DNA of 21,110 nucleotides from Candidatus Thioglobus plumae (GTDB lineage: Bacteria > Pseudomonadota > Gammaproteobacteria > PS1 > Pseudothioglobaceae). The notes beneath the pieces were generated by a model that had not been told where the DNA came from, did no database searches, and saw nothing but the letters and a program-made list of their open reading frames with translations. Numbering within the stretch: position 1 is the stretch's first letter; each line of letters opens with the position of its first letter. The position numbers and the translations under genes are program-made. Below, piece after piece: positions 15,324 to 21,110 of this stretch. The DNA lies in the NCBI GenBank assembly GCA_910595815.1, contig CAJVCM010000057.1, positions 1 to 21,110 of the forward strand, in the 5' to 3' direction.

Positions 15324-16043
15324 ATGAAAACAGCATTAATCACCGGCGGTGCACAACGTATTGGCGCACAGATCGCACAAACACTACATGACAATGGTTT
15401 CAATATCATTATCCACTATCGACATTCAAAACAAGCTGCTGAAACGCTAGCTCAAGCTCTCAATACTCAGCGCAGTGATTCAGCTTCGATTATTCAAGCA
15501 GAATTATCTAACCTTGAGGATATTCAAGCGCTAAGCCAGAGCATCGATCAATTAGATGTTTTGGTTAACAACGCCTCTGTTTTTTACCCAACACCTGTTG
15601 AAGAAGCTGATCAAGACACTTGGCATAACATTATGGATACCAATGTGATGGCGCCTTTTTTCCTATCTCAATCACTAACAAACACTTTAAGAAAAACTTC
15701 AGGCTGTATTATCAATATCATTGATATCCACGGTGAGCGTCCACTCAAAAATCATGCAATTTATAATATTTCTAAGGCTGGCATTGCGATGATGACTAAA
15801 TCCTTAGCCAAAGAATTGGCGCCTGAAATACGGGTTTGTGGCGTCTCTCCTGGCTCGATTCTTTGGCCAGAAAATGAAGCCTCATTAACCGATGAGCAAA
15901 AAAATAAAATGCTAAACAAAATTGTCTTGGGTAAACAAGGAAGTGCAACTGACATTGCCAATACTGTTTTGTTTTTAGCCAATTCTCCCTACATCACTGG
16001 ACAAATTATCAATGTTGATGGTGGTCGAACATTAAATCAGTAA
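15324..16043 (+). CDS. folM: Pteridine reductase / dihydrofolate reductase-like SDR (PTR1/FolM family)
   Basis: This short-chain reductase has 239 residues and is predicted to reduce dihydropterins or dihydrofolate with NADPH. The cofactor motif is TGGAQRIG (7-14), with the Arg12 typical of the PTR1/FolM branch. NNAS lies at 82-85. The active site has Asp134, Tyr147 and Lys151. Asp134 replaces the usual SDR serine, and the 13-residue Asp-Tyr spacing equals that of trypanosomatid PTR1 (Asp181, Tyr194, Lys198). The C-terminal GQIINVDGG is standard. I chose the ATG at 15324 because the longer frame from 15276 adds 16 residues inside samT before the Rossmann strand. No Shine-Dalgarno is visible. 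If this genome lacks folA, this enzyme could supply tetrahydrofolate; that cannot be judged here. Confidence 0.88.
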   Translation: MKTALITGGAQRIGAQIAQTLHDNGFNIIIHYRHSKQAAETLAQALNTQRSDSASIIQAELSNLEDIQALSQSIDQLDVLVNNASVFYPTPVEEADQDTWHNIMDTNVMAPFFLSQSLTNTLRKTSGCIINIIDIHGERPLKNHAIYNISKAGIAMMTKSLAKELAPEIRVCGVSPGSILWPENEASLTDEQKNKMLNKIVLGKQGSATDIANTVLFLANSPYITGQIINVDGGRTLNQ

Positions 16044-16373
16044 ATACGCAAAGAAACATTTTTGTGATATAATTGAATCGCTTGATGTTCTAGCTATATC
16101 TGCATCAGCAACAAGAATTTTTTTAAATGTTTTTGTACTAAACGAAATACCACAAAAACTACGATAAATATTTAGGGCTTTTTTTTGCCACATATAGAGT
16201 AACACAATCATTTATTATCCATTATCGGTAATAAAGAGAAAAAGGGTATAAATCCTTTAAGGAATAGGTTTTTGAATCATTTATGAATCAAATAAATCAC
16301 ATTTTAATGTCAATTCAGCACGTATGTGTTGAGCCTCTATACGTGGAAAAAAGTCCGTTAACAGGACTAAACC
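16044..16373 (+). promoter_or_regulatory. Structured rne 5' leader
   Basis: This 330-bp stretch has no convincing gene and holds the promoter and a long leader of the RNase E gene. I see four inverted repeats after the promoter: TGATG/CATCA (16083-16087, 16103-16107) followed by seven T; TTTATTA-CC/GG-TAATAAA (16211-16235, one bulged T); CACGTAT/ATACGTG (16319-16325, 16339-16345); and AGTCC/GGACT (16352-16356, 16364-16368). The last hairpin includes the AGGA ribosome binding site in its 3' arm, 7 nt before ATG. A run of eight T lies at 16179-16186. In E. coli a 361-nt rne leader with hairpins mediates autoregulation by RNase E cleavage; similar control here is an inference. Confidence 0.6.
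16065..16073 (+). promoter_or_regulatory. Extended -10 promoter for rne
   Basis: TGATATAAT is a perfect TATAAT (16068-16073) with an upstream TGn, the extended -10 form, which can work without a good -35. The 17-bp-spaced hexamer is TACGCA, a weak match. It lies about 25 bp after the folM stop and predicts a leader of about 295 nt. Confidence 0.6.
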
Positions 16374-18446
16374 ATGAACCATATTTTAATCAATGCAACT
16401 CACAAAGAAGAGATCCGAGTTGGTATTGTCAAGAACAAAAAACTCACTGATCTCAATATAGAAACCAGCCTTAATCAAAAAAATAAAGGCAATATTTACA
16501 AAGGGAAAATCTCCCGAGTCGAGCAATCATTAGAAGCTGCCTTTGTTGATTACGGCAAAGAAAGACAAGGCTTCCTGCCTTTCAAAGAAGTTGCAGAAAG
16601 CCTCTATAACGGTGCTAAAGCCAAAGGTGACAAACTCACTATTTCCGATGTCCTCAAAGAAGGGCAAGAGATTATTGTTCAAGTTGAAAAAGAAGAGCGT
16701 GGCAACAAAGGTGCTGCTCTAAGCACCTACATCAACCTGGCTGGTGCTTACATGATCCTAACGCCAAACAATCCAAAAAGCCATGGTATTTCGCGCCAAA
16801 TTACCTCAACAGATAGACAAGCACTCAAAGAAATTATTCAAAAAATTACCATGCCAGAAAATTCTGGCTTGATCATTCGTACCGCTGGATCTGGCAAAAG
16901 TTTAGAAGAATTGCAATGGGAAGTTGATTACTTGTCAGAGTTATGGAGTTCAATCAATAATGCTGCAGAAAAACGTTCAGCGCCTTTCTTAATTTACCAA
17001 GAAAGTGACATTGTAATTCGTACTCTGAGAGACTACTTACGTGAAGATACTGATAGTGTTGTTATTGATGATTTGGAGACTTTTCAAAACGCCAAAGAAT
17101 TCGTCAGTTTTGTCTTACCTCATTATTTAGACCGTATTAAACTCTTTGATATCTCTGAACACTCTTTGTTTAATCACATGGGTGTTGAAAACCAAGTCAG
17201 AAGCGTGTTTGATCGTGAAGTATCTCTGCGCACAGGTGCTACGATTGTCTTTGACACAACTGAAGCGTTGACAGCAATTGACATTAACTCTGCCCGTTCA
17301 ACTAGAGGTTCTGATATTGAAGAAACTGCTTATCACACCAATCTAGAAGCTGCTAAAGAGATTGCCATCCAATTGCAACTGCGTGATATTGGCGGCTTAG
17401 TGGTTATTGACTTTATTGATATGGCGTCTGAAGAGCATCGAAAATCAATTGAAAAAGCCATGGAGCAAGCCACAAATTCAGATCGTGCACGCATCCAGAT
17501 TGGCTTAATCTCTCAGTTTGGTTTACTCGAAATGTCAAGACAGCGCTTAATGAGCTCAGTCACTGAATCAGTCGAAAAATCTTGCCCTCAGTGCCATGGT
17601 AGCGGCACCACACCAACAGTGCCAAGTTTGGCATTAACCATACTAAGACAATTAGAAGATGGTTGTAACGCTTCTAATCAAACACAGCGTTTAAACATTC
17701 AATCTAGTGTTGATGTCATTACTTATCTACTCAATGAAAAGCGTAATGATATTTCTCGATTAGAAAATAAGCATGAAATTAAAATCACGTTATTGCCTAA
17801 TCCTTATATGCAATTCCCTAACTTTACTATCACCAAACAAAAAGGTGACAAAAAACAACAACACAAAAGCTACCAAGGCATCTCTAAGCCACAATACAAC
17901 TTAGCTGAAAATGGCTTAACCAATACAGTTGAAGTGCCGGCTATTGATATGAATCGTCCAGCTACACGCGTTCCTGAAAAGAAACAACTTTCATTGATTG
18001 AAAAAATTATGAAGGCATTATTTGGCACCAAGAAAAAGAAAGTTAAGAAAAAGCGTCCAGATCAAAACAATCAAAATCGCAATAGAAACCGCAATAGAAA
18101 CCGCAACAAGAGTCGCAACAAAAATCAGAATAAGTCTCAAGGTCAAAAGCCTCAAAATAAGAATCAGAACAAGTCTCAAGATCCAAAGCCTAAAGGTCAA
18201 AAGCCTCAAAACAAGAATCAAAACAAGAATCAAAACAAGAATCAAAACAAGAATCAGAGCAAGAATCAGAACAAGCCTCAAGATCCAAAGCCTAAAGCAG
18301 ATCCAAAGCCTAAAACTGAGAATCAGAACAAGCCTCAAGATCCAAAGCCTAAAGCAGATCCAAAGCCTAAAACTGAGAATCAGAACAAGCCTCAAGATCC
18401 AAAGCCTAAAGCAGATCCAAAGCCTAAAACTGAGAATATTGATTAA
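16374..18446 (+). CDS. rne: Ribonuclease E with shortened, repeat-rich C-terminal region
   Basis: RNase E is the endonuclease that starts mRNA decay and processes rRNA and tRNA. The catalytic half keeps E. coli numbering exactly: S1 domain about 35-125, metal-binding Asp303 (AIDINSARSTRG) and Asp346 (VVIDFIDM), and the zinc-link cysteines 404 and 407 (CPQCHGSGT). RNase G lacks the rest. QLSLIEKIMKALFG (538-551) is amphipathic and matches the E. coli membrane-targeting helix. It is followed by a basic, disordered K/N/Q/R-rich tail of about 140 residues instead of the E. coli scaffold of roughly 480. No recognisable RhlB-, enolase- or PNPase-binding segments are seen. The tail ends in three copies of a 19-residue unit. 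ATG has AGGA 7 nt upstream, inside a hairpin. aroE begins 2 nt after the stop. Confidence 0.95.
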   Translation: MNHILINATHKEEIRVGIVKNKKLTDLNIETSLNQKNKGNIYKGKISRVEQSLEAAFVDYGKERQGFLPFKEVAESLYNGAKAKGDKLTISDVLKEGQEIIVQVEKEERGNKGAALSTYINLAGAYMILTPNNPKSHGISRQITSTDRQALKEIIQKITMPENSGLIIRTAGSGKSLEELQWEVDYLSELWSSINNAAEKRSAPFLIYQESDIVIRTLRDYLREDTDSVVIDDLETFQNAKEFVSFVLPHYLDRIKLFDISEHSLFNHMGVENQVRSVFDREVSLRTGATIVFDTTEALTAIDINSARSTRGSDIEETAYHTNLEAAKEIAIQLQLRDIGGLVVIDFIDMASEEHRKSIEKAMEQATNSDRARIQIGLISQFGLLEMSRQRLMSSVTESVEKSCPQCHGSGTTPTVPSLALTILRQLEDGCNASNQTQRLNIQSSVDVITYLLNEKRNDISRLENKHEIKITLLPNPYMQFPNFTITKQKGDKKQQHKSYQGISKPQYNLAENGLTNTVEVPAIDMNRPATRVPEKKQLSLIEKIMKALFGTKKKKVKKKRPDQNNQNRNRNRNRNRNKSRNKNQNKSQGQKPQNKNQNKSQDPKPKGQKPQNKNQNKNQNKNQNKNQSKNQNKPQDPKPKADPKPKTENQNKPQDPKPKADPKPKTENQNKPQDPKPKADPKPKTENID
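18198..18269 (+). repeat. Short-period (12-bp) repeat encoding NKNQ units in RNase E
   Basis: The motif AACAAGAATCAA and near copies recur in tandem, encoding successive Asn-Lys-Asn-Gln units with one Ser-for-Asn variant near the end. The repeats are in frame, so gain or loss of units would keep the reading frame. They are a likely slippage site in the basic tail of RNase E. Confidence 0.75.
18270..18437 (+). repeat. Three perfect tandem 57-bp repeats in the rne 3' end
   Basis: The units at 18270-18326, 18327-18383 and 18384-18437 (the last lacking its final codon) are identical at the DNA level and in frame. Each encodes NKPQDPKPKADPKPKTENQ. Identity at synonymous sites points to recent duplication or ongoing homogenisation. 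Long open frames on the opposite strand and in another plus frame here result from the repeats and are not genes. Confidence 0.95.
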
Positions 18447-18448
18447 AA

Positions 18449-19252
18449 ATGGATCACTATGGTGTCTTTGGTAATCCGATAGAACATAGTCTATCACCAA
18501 TTATTCATTCTCAGTTTGCCAAGCAAACTGGGTTAGACATTAAGTATGAAAAAATCTTAGCACCGCTTGATGACTTTGCCAAAACAGCACAGATGTTTAT
18601 TAGCCAAGGCGCTAAAGGTTTTAATATTACCGTTCCTTTCAAAATAGAGGCATTTAATCTGGCCACACAATGCTCTCTAAATGCTCAAACTGCAGGCGCA
18701 GTAAATACTATTAAAAAAAATGGCAACGAGCTAATGGGTGAAAATACCGATGGTATTGGCTTGGTGAACGACTTAACTAAAAACCTTAATATCAGCCTTA
18801 ATGGTAAAACAGTCCTAATCTTAGGTGCTGGTGGAGCAACACGTGGCATCTTACTCCCTCTTCTTAATCAACAGCCTAAGCGTCTGATGATCGCCAACAG
18901 AACTGCATCTAAGGCGATTGATCTAGCTAAAGATTTCTCGATTTATGGGAATACATGCGGTTTTGGATTAGACAAGGTAAAAAATGACCCTGTAGATGTT
19001 ATTATTAATGCCACCAGCGCCTCGTTAGATGGGCAAATGCCTGATATTGCCACCGGCGTGGCTAATGGTGCCATATGTTATGATTTAATGTATGGTACGC
19101 AAACACCGTTTATGGATTGGGCAAAAGCCAATAATGCCAAAATGATTGTCGATGGGTTAGGCATGCTGGTCGAACAAGCGGCGGCAGCTTTTAAATTCTG
19201 GACTGGAAAACAACCCAACACTCAGGAAGTTATTAAAAATTTACGGAGCTAA
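18449..19252 (+). CDS. aroE: Shikimate dehydrogenase
   Basis: AroE reduces 3-dehydroshikimate to shikimate with NADPH in aromatic amino acid and folate precursor synthesis. The 267 residues show the substrate site SLSP (14-17), FNITVPFK with catalytic Lys65, and ENTDGIG with catalytic Asp101. The NADP fold has GAGGATRG (126-133) and the adenosine-phosphate loop NRTASK (150-155), which selects NADP. The ATG lies 2 nt after the rne stop with no proper Shine-Dalgarno, so it probably depends on rne transcription and translation. A promoter inside the rne repeats cannot be excluded. It ends in a 12-nt tail-to-tail overlap with pdxH. Confidence 0.97.
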   Translation: MDHYGVFGNPIEHSLSPIIHSQFAKQTGLDIKYEKILAPLDDFAKTAQMFISQGAKGFNITVPFKIEAFNLATQCSLNAQTAGAVNTIKKNGNELMGENTDGIGLVNDLTKNLNISLNGKTVLILGAGGATRGILLPLLNQQPKRLMIANRTASKAIDLAKDFSIYGNTCGFGLDKVKNDPVDVIINATSASLDGQMPDIATGVANGAICYDLMYGTQTPFMDWAKANNAKMIVDGLGMLVEQAAAAFKFWTGKQPNTQEVIKNLRS

Positions 19253-19879
19253 GCGCTCTATCATCCAATTATCGCCTTCTTTTTTATAAACGAATCGATC
19301 GTGTAATCGATTTTCTCTACCCTGCCAAAACTCAATGGTATGCGGCACTACACGATAACCACCCCAAAAATCTGGCAAGGGCACTTCACCTTTGTTAAAT
19401 TTAGCTTTCATTGATTCAAACTGATTCAATAACATTTGTCTAGATGATAACTGTGAGGATTGATCAGAAGCCCAAGCACCAAGCTGAGAATCTTTTGGAC
19501 GCGAAGAAAAATACTTAATAGAGTCCAGTGTTGATATTTTTTCAACCACACCAGAAATCTTTACTTGTCTTTCTAGGTCTAGCCAAGGAAACAATAATGC
19601 CGCTTTTGGATTGTCTATAATCTGCTTTGATTTCTTAGAGTTGTAATTGGTAAAAAATACAAACCCTTGTTCATCAAATGATTTCAACAACACGGTCCTA
19701 ATACCAATTTCATCGCTATCTGCTGTGGCAAGACTCATGGCATTTGGTAAAGTCAACTCTGCTTGAGTTGCTTGTTCTATCCAAGCCTCAAATTGCACAA
19801 ATGGGTTGCTATTAAGCTCAGCACGCGTTATACCATTACTGGTAAATTCACGTCTTAACTTTATCAGATCAACACTCAT
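19241..19879 (-). CDS. pdxH: Pyridoxine/pyridoxamine 5'-phosphate oxidase
   Basis: PdxH is an FMN oxidase that converts PNP or PMP to pyridoxal 5'-phosphate. The 212 residues match the family length. The N-terminal LRREFTSNGITRAEL helix contacts substrate. IGIRTVLLKSFDEQGFVFFTNYNSKKSKQI contains the FMN-phosphate site. FSSRPKDSQLGAWASDQS (about 124-141) and the C-terminal PHTIEFWQGRENRLHDRF then RLAP are the standard signatures of the C-terminal dimerisation region. It starts 3 nt after the ubiM-like stop and has no separate Shine-Dalgarno, so the two genes form a coupled pair. Its 3' end overlaps the convergent aroE by 12 nt. Confidence 0.97.
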   Translation of the reverse strand: MSVDLIKLRREFTSNGITRAELNSNPFVQFEAWIEQATQAELTLPNAMSLATADSDEIGIRTVLLKSFDEQGFVFFTNYNSKKSKQIIDNPKAALLFPWLDLERQVKISGVVEKISTLDSIKYFSSRPKDSQLGAWASDQSSQLSSRQMLLNQFESMKAKFNKGEVPLPDFWGGYRVVPHTIEFWQGRENRLHDRFVYKKEGDNWMIERLAP

Positions 19880-19882
19880 GAT

Positions 19883-21082
19883 TTAAAAAGGAAAAAACTT
19901 GTTTTTCTTAGCTTCGGTTAAATGATTTGAAATCAAATATTTAATCGGCGGGAAGTGTTCTGCAAATTTAAGTACGAATCTTCTCACTTGTTTAATCACT
20001 GGCGCATCATTGGTAAATAAAGCCACAATACCATTGGTACCAAAAAACATCAATCGGGTTAAATTAATGTGCTTTTTCTCAAACAGTTTGAGTAATGATG
20101 CCGAACCAATATCTTGCCCATGAGCACAAGCCTCTTTAATTAATGTTGCTAAGATATCCTGCCCTCTTAAGCCTAGATTAAACCCATGCGCAGTCACCGG
20201 ATGCATACCCACTGCCGCATCACCAATCAAAGCAAAACGATCGGCAATAAAGGTTTGTGCGTGCACAGCCACTAAAGGGTAAGAGTGGCGCTCACCTGAT
20301 TGTGTCATTTGTCCTAACTCACCTCTGAAATCTTTTGTTATCTTAGCGTTAAAGTCTGTCTCACTCATGTCCAGCATAGCTTGAGCCTTGTTGGTAGTGA
20401 CCGTTAAAACAATGGAAGATGCATTACCCACCATTGGTAATAAGGCCAGAGTTTGTCCATAATCAAAGCACTCTAAGGCAATGTTATTGTGTGTGTTTTC
20501 ATGCTCCATTTTGGTCACGATCATCACTTTAGAAAAATCTTTCATCAGTGCAGGTATACCCACTTTGCGACGAATGTTTGAAAAACGACTGTCAGCTGCA
20601 ATCACCAACTTGGCATTAATTATAGTGCCATCAGCAAATAATACAGCTGAATGATCTTCAAGATATTCCACATTATCCACCATAGCTTCTGTCATTAAGG
20701 TGATATTATCAGCCTGCTGAACACGTTGATATAAGGCCTGTCGAACCTGATAATTTGGCACTAAATAACCCAATGCCTCAATTGAAGAATCATCACTTTT
20801 AAAATTTAATAATGAAGGTGAGTCACCATCAAAAACTTTTGCCTCTCTCAAAGGTGCAACTTCTGCCTGGTTGATCAAATCCCAAACACCGAGTTTTTTT
20901 AAGATTTTAAGCGACAAATGAGTTAGCGCTATTTCCCTACCATCAGCCTGAGGGTTGGCGATAGCATCAATATTAGATTTTTCCACCACCAAAACCTTTA
21001 CATCAGCCTCTACCATCGAACAGGCAAAGCTAAGCCCTGCTGGACCACCGCCAATAATAACTATATCGTACGCAGTTTTCAT
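19883..21082 (-). CDS. ubiM: FAD-dependent quinone-ring hydroxylase, UbiM-like
   Basis: This 399-residue flavin monooxygenase belongs to the UbiH/UbiF/UbiI/UbiM family, which hydroxylates the ubiquinone ring at the inner membrane. The N-terminal FAD motif is GGGPAG (11-16). DGREIALTHLS (47-57) and the second FAD motif GDAAVGMHPVTAHGFNLGL (287-305) follow. The DGREIALTH stretch, the PLREAKV segment and AHGFN in place of the GQGLN of UbiH/UbiF are what I associate with UbiM, a hydroxylase with broad position specificity in some proteobacteria. The subfamily call is from memory; the family is certain. It is followed 3 nt later by pdxH. A TATTAT at the window edge, 22 nt before ATG, may be its -10. 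Confidence 0.7.
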   Translation of the reverse strand: MKTAYDIVIIGGGPAGLSFACSMVEADVKVLVVEKSNIDAIANPQADGREIALTHLSLKILKKLGVWDLINQAEVAPLREAKVFDGDSPSLLNFKSDDSSIEALGYLVPNYQVRQALYQRVQQADNITLMTEAMVDNVEYLEDHSAVLFADGTIINAKLVIAADSRFSNIRRKVGIPALMKDFSKVMIVTKMEHENTHNNIALECFDYGQTLALLPMVGNASSIVLTVTTNKAQAMLDMSETDFNAKITKDFRGELGQMTQSGERHSYPLVAVHAQTFIADRFALIGDAAVGMHPVTAHGFNLGLRGQDILATLIKEACAHGQDIGSASLLKLFEKKHINLTRLMFFGTNGIVALFTNDAPVIKQVRRFVLKFAEHFPPIKYLISNHLTEAKKNKFFPF

Positions 21083-21110
21083 ATGTAATTACAAAAAATT
21101 TGAGATAATA

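Noticed and set aside
16076..16126. Weak hairpin followed by seven T as a folM terminator
   Set aside because: The stem is only 5 bp with a large loop, and it lies just after the rne promoter. I describe it as part of the leader and do not call it a terminator.
16283..16447. Small ORF upstream of rne starting MNQINHILMS, resembling the RNase E start MNHILINATH
   Set aside because: It is out of frame with rne, has no ribosome binding site nearby, and the similarity covers only about 12-14 bases. It could be chance or a decayed partial duplication, but the support is too thin.
18270..18437. Tandem direct repeats as a possible CRISPR or satellite array
   Set aside because: The 57-bp units are contiguous without spacers and in frame within rne, so they are an intragenic protein repeat.
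18018..18500. 160-residue leucine/isoleucine-rich ORF on the minus strand and 150-residue Lys/Arg/Ile-rich ORF in another plus frame
   Set aside because: Both result from the repetitive, stop-poor coding sequence of the RNase E tail. They have no ribosome binding site and a composition set entirely by the repeats.

Overview
This window looks like a stretch of core chromosome from an AT-rich, streamlined gammaproteobacterium. The evidence is roughly 40% GC by eye, almost no intergenic space, genes overlapping by 4-17 nt, and a gene set typical of Gammaproteobacteria: a HolD-like psi subunit, DusA, alanyl aminopeptidase PepN, an RNase E with E. coli-like residue numbering, LpxC/FtsA, and a UbiM-type quinone hydroxylase. 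The content and the ftsA-lpxC junction without ftsZ remind me of the SUP05/Thioglobus group and its clam and mussel symbionts, but that placement is an inference. I see no insertion sequence, prophage, CRISPR array, tRNA or rRNA.

Layout, left to right. (1) 1-360: the 3' end of argF on the plus strand, overlapping tail to tail by 4 nt with a minus-strand leucine operon, leuA - holD-like - queH (2994-357). Upstream of leuA lies a short ORF ending SLLSLLRLLP, which is a good candidate for a leu leader peptide. (2) 3168-3917: pssA, probably from its own promoter with almost no 5' UTR. (3) 7239-4001: ilvB-ilvN-ilvC, closed by a strong Rho-independent terminator. (4) 15307-7301: a long co-directional minus-strand block of tightly spaced or overlapping genes, samT - uppP - pepN - pncC - dusA - ftsA - lpxC. 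It mixes envelope synthesis and division (UppP, FtsA, LpxC) with housekeeping functions. ftsZ, normally between ftsA and lpxC, is absent. pepN has no usable ATG/GTG/TTG start for its conserved N-terminus and appears to start at ATT behind a perfect AGGAG. (5) 15324-16043: folM/PTR1-like pteridine reductase, divergent from samT with only 16 bp between start codons. (6) 16044-16373: a 330-bp leader with an extended -10 promoter and several hairpins, one of which pairs the ribosome binding site. It precedes a 690-residue RNase E whose C-terminal half is shortened to a membrane-anchor helix plus a K/N/Q/R-rich repeat tail. aroE follows 2 nt later. (7) 21082-19241: ubiM-like and pdxH on the minus strand, converging on aroE with a 12-nt overlap.

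Functionally the window covers branched-chain amino acid synthesis (IlvB/IlvN/IlvC and LeuA), arginine synthesis (ArgF), the shikimate pathway (AroE), cofactors (PdxH, the FolM-like enzyme, UbiM, PncC), phospholipid and lipid A synthesis (PssA, LpxC), peptidoglycan carrier recycling (UppP), division (FtsA), RNA modification and decay (QueH, DusA, RNase E) and peptide turnover (PepN). I found no clearly new multi-gene system. The observations most worth following up are regulatory or structural: the ATT start of pepN, the leucine-rich leader without an obvious terminator, the missing ftsZ, the structured rne leader, and the perfect 57-bp repeats in the RNase E tail.
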